From: Clostridiaceae bacterium
GTDB lineage: Bacteria; Bacillota; Clostridia; Saccharofermentanales; DTU023
Direction of reading: 5' to 3'
Assembly (NCBI GenBank): GCA_012518795.1
Contig: JAAYRL010000013.1
Location: 1-41,044, forward strand
DNA length: 41,044 nt
Made by a program: the position numbers and the translations under genes. Of this stretch, positions 1 to 8,245 are shown one piece after another. How positions within the stretch are numbered: position 1 is the stretch's first letter; each line of letters starts with the position of its first letter. The notes below the pieces were generated by a model. That model saw only the letters and a list, made by a program, of their open reading frames with translations. It did no database searches and had not been told where the DNA came from.

Positions 1-26
1 TGATGAGTTATTTGATATACTTTTCA

Positions 27-112
27 TGAGATCTGAATTGTCCTTTCTCGGAGGTAGTAGTATTTCTTCAAAAACATTCTACCAGAGGCTTTTCAGATCT
101 CTTTTTAATTTT
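27..112 (+). promoter_or_regulatory. Structured leader with terminator-like hairpin upstream of the ABC importer
   Basis: A 10-bp inverted repeat (GAGATCTGAA at 28-37, TTCAGATCTC at 92-101) is followed at once by a T-rich tract (102-112). Inside the loop a second pairing is possible (GGTAG near 53-57 with CTACC near 78-82, flanked by CTC/GAG). It could be a terminator for a gene left of the window or an attenuator for the ABC operon that starts 50 bases later. I see no T-box core sequence. The window starts too close to judge further upstream elements. Confidence 0.4.
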
Positions 113-151
113 TAAGTTAACAGAACAAAATAAATAAACAGGAGAAAAAAC

Positions 152-1291
152 ATGAAAAAAAGAATGACTATTTTACTGGCACTTTTACTGGCTTTATCAG
201 TCTTAATCGCAGGTTGTGCCAAGAAAGACGATGCAAAATCAGATTCGAAGAAAGATGATGAAGCAAAAGTTGAAGAAAGCTCTGAGCAAGCTGATGATGC
301 CAAGGTAGATGCTGAAACAGAGAAAGCTGAAACTGAAGCGACCGATGCAGAATCTGCTGAAGAATCTGAAGCAAGCACAGATAGTAAATCTGATACAAAG
401 AAAAAGGTGGCAATTGTATTACCGGTTGATCACTTGGCACTCAATGCAGCACGTGACGCCATGATGGAAGTTATCTCCGCAGAATTCGGTGAAGATAATG
501 TTGAATTTATCGTGAAAAATGCCAACGGAGATGATAGTCTGTTGAACAGCATTTTCTCAGAAGTTGTTGGTTCAAATCCCGATATCATTTTGCCGATAGC
601 GACCGGTCCTTCACAAGTTGCCGCAACTACTACTAAAGAAATTCCGATTGTTTTCTCATGCGTTACAGATCCGGTTGAGGCAGGCCTGACTCCTTCTTGG
701 CAAGAATCCGGTGAAAATGTTACCGGTGTTTCTGATATGGCAGACATAGAATCAATCATTGATTTTGCTTTACAACTCTATCCTGAAACCAAAACTGTCG
801 GTATCGTTTACAATTCGGCTGAGGTAAATTCACAGGTTCAGGCTGCACTTTGCAAAGATATTTTGGACGAAAAGGGTTTAGCATATAAAGAGGGTACAAT
901 TACCAATACTTCGGAATTACAACAAGTTGTAGAAAATTTAGCGGTTGATGTCGATATTTTCTATTCACCGACTGATAATGATGTAGCTTCAGCAATGCCT
1001 GCTTTCCAACAAGTTGCCAATAAACATAATTTGCCGATTTTCCCGGGTGCCAGCACGATGGTAGAATCCGGCGGTACCGGAACAGTCGGTTTAGATTATT
1101 ATGACTTAGGTCTGCAAGCCGGTGAAATGGTGGTGCGTATTCTGAATGGAGAGTCCGTTGCAAATAACCCGCCGGAAACTGTAGAAAAAGTAACCATGAT
1201 TCTTAATCAGGATCAAGTTGAAGCTTTAGGTATTGTGGTACCGGCAGAACTTGAAGGGGAAGTCGAATACGTAACAACCCAAGAACAATAA
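152..1291 (+). CDS. ABC transporter substrate-binding lipoprotein (TrpX-like / ABC_sub_bind family)
   Basis: Predicted extracytoplasmic solute-binding lipoprotein of an ABC importer. The signal peptide is basic (MKKR) then hydrophobic, and ends in the lipobox LIAGC with the lipidated cysteine at residue 22. Residues 23-80 are an unusually long charged linker of Asp, Glu, Lys and Ser. The binding domain follows from about residue 83 (VAIVLPVDHLALNAARD onward) with the periplasmic-binding fold typical of the family often annotated as tryptophan/tyrosine-binding. AGGAG lies 7 bases before the ATG. The gene is first in an operon with a permease and an ATPase. A perfect hairpin after the stop probably lets the binding protein be made in excess. 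The substrate cannot be read from the sequence; tryptophan is a family-based guess. The family is secure, the ligand is not. Confidence 0.85.
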   Translation: MKKRMTILLALLLALSVLIAGCAKKDDAKSDSKKDDEAKVEESSEQADDAKVDAETEKAETEATDAESAEESEASTDSKSDTKKKVAIVLPVDHLALNAARDAMMEVISAEFGEDNVEFIVKNANGDDSLLNSIFSEVVGSNPDIILPIATGPSQVAATTTKEIPIVFSCVTDPVEAGLTPSWQESGENVTGVSDMADIESIIDFALQLYPETKTVGIVYNSAEVNSQVQAALCKDILDEKGLAYKEGTITNTSELQQVVENLAVDVDIFYSPTDNDVASAMPAFQQVANKHNLPIFPGASTMVESGGTGTVGLDYYDLGLQAGEMVVRILNGESVANNPPETVEKVTMILNQDQVEALGIVVPAELEGEVEYVTTQEQ

Positions 1292-1304
1292 AAACTTTTT
1301 ATAC

Positions 1305-1335
1305 TCAACTTATGCAGATTTTCTGCATAAGTTGA
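1305..1335 (+). terminator. Intra-operon hairpin between binding protein and permease genes
   Basis: A perfect 14-bp inverted repeat with a 3-base TTT loop (arms 1305-1318 and 1322-1335) follows the binding-protein stop codon. The sequence after it is A-rich rather than a T-run. It therefore fits a 3' mRNA-stabilising or partial termination hairpin, a common way to make more binding protein than membrane components. Confidence 0.6.
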
Positions 1336-1373
1336 AAATAATTACATAAAACACAAAATGAGGAGAGTAAATA

Positions 1374-2465
1374 ATGACCATTGCACAAGTACTTTCTGCT
1401 GTTCAGTTAGGCCTATTGTACGGAATACTTGCTGTCGGTTTATATATACCTTTTAGAATATTGGATATTGCCGATATGTCTGTACAAGGTACCTTCACGA
1501 TGGGAATGATTATTGCAGCAGTATTTTCCTATGATCGAATGCCTTTTTTAGGCATTATTGTTGCAATATTGGGTGGAGCAATTTGCGGCGTTATAACCGG
1601 AATTTTGCACACTAAATTTAATATTCCCTCAATCCTTTCCGGAATTCTCACGATGACCGCAATTTATACGGTCAATCTGATTATTGCTTCAGGTAAAGCA
1701 AACATTTCTCTGATTGGCAAAGATACGATTTATACTATTGCCGATAAGATGATCGGTAATGATCAAATAACCAAGACTATCGTCACGTTGTTAATAGTCG
1801 TATTAATGACTACATTGATTTCTGTATTTTTTCATACAAGAACCGGGTTGACGATCAGAGCGACCGGCGATAATGCTGCAATGGTTCGTCACACTTCAAT
1901 AAACACGGATAATATGAAGATGATCGGACTTGGTTTAGGTAATGCAATGGCTGCTTTGTCAGGAGCCTTAATCAGTCAATATAATTTATTTGCTGATGTC
2001 AATTCCGGAACCGGAATTTTGGTTGTTGCTTTGGCGGCAATAATTATCGGCGAAACCTTATTCAGACGCAATGGCGTTACTCTAGGTTTAATTTCAACTG
2101 TTGTCGGCTCAATAATCTATCGATTTATCATTGCGATTGCTTTGAAATTTGACGTGCTGCCATCATATGCCTTGAATTTGATTTCAACCATAATCGTTAT
2201 AATTGCTTTGATGGTTCCTGCTATTAAAGAAACACGCGACCGTCAAGCTAAAAAACGCTTGCATCTGGAATTGGCGAATAAATATTTGAATAACAATAAT
2301 AATGTGCTAACTACAACAGACAAAAGTATATCTGATAAGAAAAACATATCCGATAAGGAAAACATATCCGAAAAGGAAAACATGTCCGATAAGAAAAACA
2401 TGTCCGATAAGAAAAATATATCCGATCAACTTTTAGATAAAAAATCAGGAGGGAAAAATGAATAA
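1374..2465 (+). CDS. ABC transporter permease (BPD_transp_2-like)
   Basis: Polytopic membrane permease of the importer encoded by this operon. About eight to nine hydrophobic segments fill residues 1-285, with a Gly/Ala-rich start (VQLGLLYGILAVGLYIPFRI) typical of permeases paired with ABC_sub_bind lipoproteins. The last 70 residues are soluble and hold a degenerate six-residue tandem repeat (SDKKNI/SDKENI type) that ends in GGKNE; this tail is not part of the family core. GGAG lies before the ATG. The 3' end overlaps the ATPase gene by 8 bases, which implies translational coupling. It would form the translocation channel with the 2458-3225 ATPase. Confidence 0.85.
   Translation: MTIAQVLSAVQLGLLYGILAVGLYIPFRILDIADMSVQGTFTMGMIIAAVFSYDRMPFLGIIVAILGGAICGVITGILHTKFNIPSILSGILTMTAIYTVNLIIASGKANISLIGKDTIYTIADKMIGNDQITKTIVTLLIVVLMTTLISVFFHTRTGLTIRATGDNAAMVRHTSINTDNMKMIGLGLGNAMAALSGALISQYNLFADVNSGTGILVVALAAIIIGETLFRRNGVTLGLISTVVGSIIYRFIIAIALKFDVLPSYALNLISTIIVIIALMVPAIKETRDRQAKKRLHLELANKYLNNNNNVLTTTDKSISDKKNISDKENISEKENMSDKKNMSDKKNISDQLLDKKSGGKNE
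2329..2426 (+). repeat. In-frame 18-bp tandem repeat in permease 3' end
   Basis: About five to six imperfect copies of an 18-base unit (consensus tccgataagaaaaacata) encode a Ser-Asp-Lys-Lys/Glu-Asn-Ile/Met hexapeptide repeat. The unit length is a multiple of three, so copy-number change would not shift the frame. Confidence 0.8.
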
Positions 2466-3225
2466 TAGTAATGACCTGATGCTACGTATCCGTAGAATGA
2501 CCAAGGTTTTCTTTCCTGGAACTTCAAACGAAAAAATAGCTTTAAATCGAGTAAATCTTGATTTGGAAAAAGGCGAATTTGTTACCATATTAGGTGCTAA
2601 CGGTTCAGGTAAAACGACTCTGTTTAATGCAATATGCGGTACACTTGAACTTGATGACGGGATTGTTATATTAGACGGTTCAGATATTACTTGGGAAAAA
2701 GAACATAAACGGGCTTTGCATATTTCGCGTATTTATCAGGATCCGCAAATGGGAACCGCACCAAATTTGACTATTGCAGAAAATCTGGCTTTGGCATATA
2801 CGAGAAAAGCTTCACCATCCTTGTTTCCGCTTAATAAAAAGGATTATCGATTTTTTCATGAACAATTGGAAATTCTTGAAATGGACTTGGAATTACGCAT
2901 GAATACCAAAATCGGTCTTTTGTCCGGTGGACAACGGCAAGCGGTATCTTTAGTTATGGAAATTATTTCACAACCTAAATTATTATTATTGGACGAGCAT
3001 ACAGCTGCACTTGATCCTCAAACTTCCGAGAAAATATTAGATGTGACCAATACATTTGTTCGTAATGCCGGAGTTACCACGATGATGATTACTCACAATG
3101 TACAAGATGCTTTAACAAACGGTGATCGGACTATAGTTTTCAGCGGCGGAAAAATTGTGCATGATTATCGGGGTGCAGAAAGAGATGCTCTTGATCCCAA
3201 CGATTTACAAAAATTGTACGGTTAA
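2458..3225 (+). CDS. ABC transporter ATP-binding protein
   Basis: Cytoplasmic ATPase that powers the importer. All nucleotide-binding motifs are present: Walker A GANGSGKTT (46-54), Q-loop Q94, signature LSGGQ (155-159), Walker B LLLLDE (175-180) with the catalytic Glu, and switch His213. At 255 residues it is the usual length for a single-domain importer ATPase. The start ATG has GGAGGG just upstream and lies inside the last codons of the permease gene, which supports coupled translation. No extra regulatory domain is visible. Confidence 0.92.
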   Translation: MNNSNDLMLRIRRMTKVFFPGTSNEKIALNRVNLDLEKGEFVTILGANGSGKTTLFNAICGTLELDDGIVILDGSDITWEKEHKRALHISRIYQDPQMGTAPNLTIAENLALAYTRKASPSLFPLNKKDYRFFHEQLEILEMDLELRMNTKIGLLSGGQRQAVSLVMEIISQPKLLLLDEHTAALDPQTSEKILDVTNTFVRNAGVTTMMITHNVQDALTNGDRTIVFSGGKIVHDYRGAERDALDPNDLQKLYG

Positions 3226-3265
3226 TATAAAATATAAATAATTAGATTCAAAATAGAGGTGTCAT

Positions 3266-4639
3266 GTGAGCAGTAATGAAATAACAATTGATCGCCAATC
3301 ATATTATGATGAGATTTATCGTTCAGTTCGTGATAATGATCGCGAATTATTTCGCAGATTGTTTCTTAAATTACATGACAGAGATCAACATGAAGTCTTC
3401 CACCTATTGTATCCGGAGAAAAAACGCAAAATAGCCGAATTATTGACACCGGAAGAATTTGCTTTGATATTTGAATGGATGGATGTTGAAGATCAGGAAG
3501 CGGCAATTGAGTATCTCTCCCATGATTTTATCCAGCAAGTTCTGAGTTATTTGCCGGCAGATGAAATTGCAAATTTAATTCATGATGCGGAAACATTAGA
3601 ATCGGAAACGATTTATGACCTCTTAGATCCCACTCAACGAGACTTGGTTCGCGAATTGCTCTCATATGAAGAAGAAACTGCCGGTGCAATCATGATCAAA
3701 GAGTACCTTGCAATTTCACCGGAGAGCACACTTAAACAAGTCATTGCTTTTGTGCGAGAAAAAGGTCACCAAGCGGGTACAATTTACTATCTTTATGTAT
3801 TAGACAAACAACATCATCTGCTGGGTGTTTTGTCCATGCGTGATTTAATTCTTTCACCGGAAACTGAACTAGTTAAAAATGTCATGTTTGAGCAAGTGGT
3901 GACTGTACCGATTACGATGGACCAGGAAGAAGTTGCCAAAGTTATTCAGAATTACGATCTTTTAGCAGTTCCGGTCATTACTCCGGATAATAAAATGCGC
4001 GGTATTGTTACTTTTGATGATGTGATGGACATCTTGGAAGAAGAAGCAACGGAAGACTTAATTTCGTTTGCCGGTGTTCCGCGTTCTTCGGTAGAAGATA
4101 AAGAACCGACTGTTATTGAAACGGCAAAAAAACGAACACCGTGGATTATAGTTTTAATCTTTTTGGGTTTACTGGTCGGTGGTTTAATTGGTATTTTCCA
4201 TGAAACTTTGGAGTCGGTTATTGCTTTATCCGCATTTATCCCTTTGATTACCGGTACAGGTGGTAATGTCGGTACTCAAGCTTTGGCGGTTACGGTACGT
4301 GACTTGAATTTGGGCGGGGAGGATATCGGACAAAGAATTTGGCGAACGGTTAAAAATGAATTCGGTTCCGGAGTATTAATCGGTTTTGTATCGAGTCTGG
4401 TTTTATTTGGAGTTCTCAACATTTTAAAAATTGAATTTATCTTGACGATTATTGTAAGTGTTTCGATTTTTTTAACTATATGTTTTTCAGCAGTAACCGG
4501 AGCAATTGTGCCGATTATATTGACTAAGTTAAAAGTTGACCCGGCAGTTGCCAGTGGACCTTTTATCAGCACAATTATTGATGCTCTGGGCTTAATGATA
4601 TATTTTCTGATTGCAACTAACCTGCTGGAACAGATTTAA
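3266..4639 (+). CDS. mgtE: Magnesium transporter MgtE
   Basis: Dimeric Mg2+ channel/transporter of the cytoplasmic membrane. The domain order is that of the family: helical MgtE N-domain (about 15-135), two CBS domains (about 138-262) that sense cytosolic Mg2+, a connecting helix rich in Glu, and about five membrane helices (292-457). The pore-loop region contains GTGGNVGTQ (residues 330-338), the conserved selectivity segment. The length of 457 is normal. The start is GTG at 3266, with AGAGGT six bases before it; an overlapping ATG at 3264 is out of frame and meets a stop at once. It lies 40 bases after the ABC ATPase and may share its transcript, although no functional link is evident. The gene's last 63 bases lie in the first copy of a 74-bp tandem duplication. 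Confidence 0.95.
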   Translation: MSSNEITIDRQSYYDEIYRSVRDNDRELFRRLFLKLHDRDQHEVFHLLYPEKKRKIAELLTPEEFALIFEWMDVEDQEAAIEYLSHDFIQQVLSYLPADEIANLIHDAETLESETIYDLLDPTQRDLVRELLSYEEETAGAIMIKEYLAISPESTLKQVIAFVREKGHQAGTIYYLYVLDKQHHLLGVLSMRDLILSPETELVKNVMFEQVVTVPITMDQEEVAKVIQNYDLLAVPVITPDNKMRGIVTFDDVMDILEEEATEDLISFAGVPRSSVEDKEPTVIETAKKRTPWIIVLIFLGLLVGGLIGIFHETLESVIALSAFIPLITGTGGNVGTQALAVTVRDLNLGGEDIGQRIWRTVKNEFGSGVLIGFVSSLVLFGVLNILKIEFILTIIVSVSIFLTICFSAVTGAIVPIILTKLKVDPAVASGPFISTIIDALGLMIYFLIATNLLEQI

Positions 4640-4724
4640 TCAGTATAAATATTGATTCCCTGGGCTTTATAATATACTTTTTGATTGCAACTAACCTGTT
4701 TGAACAGATTTAATCAGTATAAAT
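4577..4724 (+). repeat. 74-bp tandem duplication spanning the mgtE stop codon
   Basis: Bases 4577-4650 and 4651-4724 align without gaps over 74 bases with 8 mismatches. The first copy holds the last codons and stop of mgtE plus 11 downstream bases; the second lies directly after it and is non-coding. 74 is not a multiple of three, and the intact gene stops in copy 1, so copy 2 is a gene-end remnant. Confidence 0.9.
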
Positions 4725-5054
4725 TTTCTTCTTCTCATAGTTTTTATAGAATGAAATCCACTGATAGTTTAATTTGCATTTCAAAGTGCAAATTCAAGAA
4801 ACATAAAAAACATTAAGAAAATTCGAATATTACAGAATTTTCATGTATTTACTTAATAGAATGTAATTTTATTGCTATAATAAACTTATAGTTGCTCAAT
4901 GATTAATATATGTAAAAATCGTTAATATATATTAGTTGAAAGAGCTTTAAAATATATATTGATTATTGTAAATTTCAAACTAGTTTTTTGAAACAAAATT
5001 TAAAAAGCAGCTTATATATAGCTGAAATAACAATTATTATGTTGGAGGAGAAAA
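4725..5054. other. AT-rich intergenic region with small hairpin and probable promoter for the lipoprotein gene
   Basis: No credible gene is seen. AATTTGCA (4771-4778) and TGCAAATT (4787-4794) form an 8-10 bp stem without a T-tract. TATAAT at 4876-4881 is the best -10 box, but its -35 partner is weak. GGAGGAG sits just before the 5055 ATG. Confidence 0.45.
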
Positions 5055-6566
5055 ATGAAAAAGAAAATAGCTTTACTCTTATGTCTAGTAATGTGCTTAA
5101 GCTTATTCGTAACAGGCTGTGGTGCAAAAAAAATCAATGCAACCGAGTTATTCAATGTTGTAGAAAAAGGTTTTAACGGATCGGGTTCTGTTGAAATAGA
5201 GGTAAATCCGGATTATGCAATGAGCTTGGTATTAGAAAAGGCAGGTAAAAAGAAACAAACTGACTTTTTAAGCTTGTTGTCAGGTGAAGATCCTGTCGTA
5301 AAATATATTGATTCGATTGTGCTGGATACGGTTAGATGTGAAGGAGCAGAAGATGGCAGTTTATCTAATGGTGATAAAGTTGTCTTAGTTCTAAAAGAAG
5401 ACCCGGTTTTAGCCAAAGAAGTGAAAATGCAACTTAAAACAAATGAAATTCCTTATACGATGAGCGGTTTGACAGAAGCCGAAGAATACGATCCTTTTGC
5501 TGATTTCGTAATTGAATTTCATGGAGATAACGGTGAAGGTTATTTTAGCTATGATTATCCCTGGGATACACCGGTATATGTTTCTTATGAATTTAAAGAT
5601 GAAACAGGGAAAGAAGTAAAATCATATGAAGACTTTCTCTCAAATGGAGATAAGGTCATAGTTTATATTGATGCTGATGAAGATTATATTGCAAGCCAAG
5701 GCTATGTGCTTACACAAACGAAAAAAGAATATACTGTTTCCGGTTTAACCGAATTCGAGGAAATTACAGAAGACTTTGTGCTAGATGCGGCAGTATTGGA
5801 ATTTAGTGGAGCCGCTCCTCAAGCAGATATCTATATTGATTACGATCTGCCTTCAGATATCGCTGACTGTTTTTATTATTATGTAGATCCGTCTTACGAT
5901 GTAAATATCGGTGATACAGTAACTATAGAAGTCAGCGTTTATGAATATAGTCTGAAAGAAGCCGGTTACGCATTCTCAACTCCAACAGATGAAATTACGC
6001 GTGAATTCGTATTAACTTCCGACATGGTTCCCAAATATCTTTCACCGGACGATGTTTTGACAGAAGCTCAGCAAGAAACTATCTTAAGTGAAATAGAAGA
6101 TGCTGTAAGTTCGAAAGTTGCAACTTCCAAATCAGGTTACATGACCATTAATGATGAATCTAATGAAGTTAAAGGCATAAAAGAACTCGGACTTGATTCT
6201 GTTTACTTACTGTATCCTAAAGATTCAAATTTGAAATCTGTTTATACTGTAAATGCTTTAGGTTTCATTTATAAATTTGAATTTGAAGTGAAAGACGGCA
6301 AAAAAATCATATCATACTTATTCGTTGGTATGGAAGATGTTATTGTAAATCTTGACGGTACAATTAATCTGACTGAAGCTAGTGTTGATACCAGCTATTA
6401 TTTTGAAGAAAAAGATGATCTGGTAGACGAATATATAAATGCGAATAAAACAGATTATACTGTAACAGAAATAACGTATTTTGAGACATTAACCGATGAT
6501 GATATTGAAGAACCTGACGAGCCGGAAGAAACCGAAGCAACAACGGCAGAAACCGAAAAACCGTAA
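5055..6566 (+). CDS. Lipoprotein with internal repeated domains, function unknown
   Basis: Predicted membrane-anchored lipoprotein on the cell surface. The signal peptide ends in the lipobox FVTGC with the cysteine at residue 22. The body has at least two, perhaps three, repeated beta-rich modules. Each has a segment like LSNGDKVVL/LSNGDKVIV/VNIGDTVTI followed, about 25 residues later, by YTMSGLTEAEEY or YTVSGLTEFEEI. The C-terminus (about 480-503) is a Glu/Pro/Thr-rich tail. GGAGGAG precedes the ATG by five bases. The gene stands alone between a promoter-bearing gap and a rho-independent terminator, so it is probably monocistronic. I do not recognise a named family with certainty; the NGDKV-YTVSGL pattern occurs in uncharacterised Firmicute lipoproteins. 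No enzymatic motif is visible. Confidence 0.8.
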   Translation: MKKKIALLLCLVMCLSLFVTGCGAKKINATELFNVVEKGFNGSGSVEIEVNPDYAMSLVLEKAGKKKQTDFLSLLSGEDPVVKYIDSIVLDTVRCEGAEDGSLSNGDKVVLVLKEDPVLAKEVKMQLKTNEIPYTMSGLTEAEEYDPFADFVIEFHGDNGEGYFSYDYPWDTPVYVSYEFKDETGKEVKSYEDFLSNGDKVIVYIDADEDYIASQGYVLTQTKKEYTVSGLTEFEEITEDFVLDAAVLEFSGAAPQADIYIDYDLPSDIADCFYYYVDPSYDVNIGDTVTIEVSVYEYSLKEAGYAFSTPTDEITREFVLTSDMVPKYLSPDDVLTEAQQETILSEIEDAVSSKVATSKSGYMTINDESNEVKGIKELGLDSVYLLYPKDSNLKSVYTVNALGFIYKFEFEVKDGKKIISYLFVGMEDVIVNLDGTINLTEASVDTSYYFEEKDDLVDEYINANKTDYTVTEITYFETLTDDDIEEPDEPEETEATTAETEKP

Positions 6567-6580
6567 TAAATATATTTGAT

Positions 6581-6641
6581 TTCTGCTCAGAATTTGGGGC
6601 TGTGCAAATTTCAATTTGCACAACGCTAAAAAGTGAGCAGA
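6581..6641. repeat. Palindromic intergenic repeat, copy 1
   Basis: Outer arms TCTGCTCA (6582-6589) and TGAGCAGA (6634-6641) enclose a nearly perfect inner palindrome, TGTGCAAATT (6601-6610) and AATTTGCACA (6613-6622). The element resembles REP or miniature inverted-repeat elements and is repeated 82 bases downstream. Confidence 0.8.
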
Positions 6642-6662
6642 TTTCATGATTGATATACCTAT

Positions 6663-6730
6663 TTCTGCTCAGAAATTGGAGCCCTGCAAATTTCAATTTG
6701 CACAACGCTGATTTTTGAGCTAAGAGCAGA
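6663..6730. repeat. Palindromic intergenic repeat, copy 2
   Basis: This is a second copy of the 6581 element. It shares TTTCTGCTCAGAA at its left end and GCAAATTTCAATTTGCACAA (about 6686-6705) at its core. The right outer arm is interrupted (TGAGC, then taag, then AGCAGAA). The left part of the inner arm is altered (CCCTGCAAA instead of TGTGCAAA). Confidence 0.75.
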
Positions 6731-6740
6731 ATAGTTAAGA

Positions 6741-6766
6741 GGCTGTCTTTTGAGACAGCCTTTTTT
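6741..6766 (+). terminator. Rho-independent terminator after the lipoprotein gene
   Basis: GGCTGTCT and AGACAGCC form an 8-bp GC-containing stem with a short TTTG loop, followed directly by TTTTTT. This is a canonical intrinsic terminator for transcripts from 5055-6566. Confidence 0.9.
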
Positions 6767-6803
6767 CAAAATAGCATCATATTGAAAAACAAGAAAACAA
6801 AAA

Positions 6804-6824
6804 ATCAAAGATCAAAGATCAAAG
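6804..6824. repeat. Three tandem copies of a 7-base unit
   Basis: ATCAAAG occurs three times in a row, followed by a degenerate copy. Next to it, ATAAAAGATA (6832-6841) and TATCTTTTAT (6844-6853) form an AT-only hairpin across the stop codon of the CoA-transferase gene; it could act as a weak terminator on the minus strand. Confidence 0.7.
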
Positions 6825-6842
6825 ATAATAGATAAAAGATAG

Positions 6843-8192
6843 TTATCTTTTATTAGAGTTACGCCAGATTCCTTGTTCTGCAGCAGATTTAATCAAGTCT
6901 TCGCGGAAATCAGGATGAGCAAGATTAATCAAACCTTCTGCTCTTTGCCAAGCAGATTTACCTTTCATGTTGAACATCCCGTATTCGGTAACGATGTAGT
7001 GGACCGTAGTGTATGGATCGGTGATTCTGGACTTTGAAATGAAAGGAATTATACGGCTGAAAGTTTCACCTTTCTTATTAGTAAAAGTAGAACTCAAAGC
7101 AATAAAACTTTTACCGCCTAGCGAATGGTAAGCGCCTATCACAAAATCCAATTGACCACCCGTTCCGCTGATATGACGGAAACCGGTAGATTCAGCATTT
7201 ACCTGACCGTATAAATCAATTTCAATAGCATTATTAATTGAAATAAAATTGTCAATACTTGAAATAACTTGGGGTGAGTTAACATAATCGACCGGAGCAC
7301 TTAATAATTGCGGATTATGATCCATAAAATCATATAGTTCCGGAGAACCTATGGCAAAAGTAAAAACTTGTTTGCCGGGATTAATCTTCTTTTTTCTTCC
7401 GGTAATAATGCCGGCTTTGGTCATATTCATCATGCTGTCAACATAAAATTCACTATGAATTCCTAAATCTTTAATATCTGAGGCTGCAATCATTTCACCT
7501 ACAGCATTAGGCATTCCGCCTATTCCCAATTGTAAGGTAGCACCGTCGGGAATTTGTTCCATAATTAAGGCGGCTATTTTGCGGTCGGTTGCATCCGGTT
7601 GAGGATTGCCGATTGTACTGAGTGGCGATGAGTGCTCTACAATTGCATCGACTTGATCAATGTGAATACATTCATCGTATAGACCGTAAACATGGGGCAT
7701 TTGATCATTTACTTCGATAATTATATGTTTAGCTCGACGCATCGCCTCCATGATATGTGAATTGATTGGACCGAAGTTGAAAAAACCATGTTTATCCATA
7801 GGAGCTGTTTGCATCATCAATACGTCAACTCGCTCAATATCATCCTTGCTGCGGTATATGACAGGAGCTTCGGAATACCGGAATGGCGTATAAAAAGCAT
7901 ATCCTTTGCCGGCATATTCACGTTCGTAGCCGCTGAAATGCCAAGAATTTAAAGTAAAAACATTTCGATTTAATCTTTCATTTGCTTCTATCAATGCAAT
8001 TGGTCTGATACAAAGCAATATTCTTACATTAATGTCCTCAAGTTCCTCTGCACGATCGGCTAAAGCTTGATCGAGAATTAAAGGCATGCTTGGGCCCATT
8101 GTATATTCCAGCCAATCACCGGATTTTATAATTTTTACCGCTTTTTCCGGAGAAGTCAGCTTTGCTTGATAAAGTGAATCATAATTTGTCAT
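6843..8192 (-). CDS. Butyryl-CoA:acetate / 4-hydroxybutyrate-type CoA-transferase
   Basis: Cytoplasmic family I CoA-transferase that exchanges CoA between an acyl-CoA and a carboxylic acid, typically acetate. The oxyanion-hole motif GIGGMPNAV lies at residues 223-231. The predicted catalytic glutamate is E248 in GIHSEF, 20 or so residues later, as in the AbfT/butyryl-CoA transferase group. The length of 449 fits this group. GGAGGATCAAG precedes the ATG. It follows the MaoC gene by 53 bases on the same strand, so the pair is likely an operon for short-chain acyl-CoA fermentation. Exact substrate choice (butyrate, 4-hydroxybutyrate, propionate) cannot be decided by eye. No other butyrate-pathway genes are in the window. 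Confidence 0.85.
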   Translation of the reverse strand: MTNYDSLYQAKLTSPEKAVKIIKSGDWLEYTMGPSMPLILDQALADRAEELEDINVRILLCIRPIALIEANERLNRNVFTLNSWHFSGYEREYAGKGYAFYTPFRYSEAPVIYRSKDDIERVDVLMMQTAPMDKHGFFNFGPINSHIMEAMRRAKHIIIEVNDQMPHVYGLYDECIHIDQVDAIVEHSSPLSTIGNPQPDATDRKIAALIMEQIPDGATLQLGIGGMPNAVGEMIAASDIKDLGIHSEFYVDSMMNMTKAGIITGRKKKINPGKQVFTFAIGSPELYDFMDHNPQLLSAPVDYVNSPQVISSIDNFISINNAIEIDLYGQVNAESTGFRHISGTGGQLDFVIGAYHSLGGKSFIALSSTFTNKKGETFSRIIPFISKSRITDPYTTVHYIVTEYGMFNMKGKSAWQRAEGLINLAHPDFREDLIKSAAEQGIWRNSNKR

Positions 8193-8245
8193 CTTGATCC
8201 TCCATAAGATTCTAAAACAAGGATTTTAAATATATAATTAAATTG

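Noticed and set aside
1-112. Tryptophan T-box or other named riboswitch
   Set aside because: The conserved T-box core (GGTGGNACCRCG type) is not present in the visible leader; only a hairpin plus T-tract is supported.
4988-5176. 62-codon open frame on the plus strand
   Set aside because: It overlaps the well-supported lipoprotein gene in another frame and has no ribosome site of its own.
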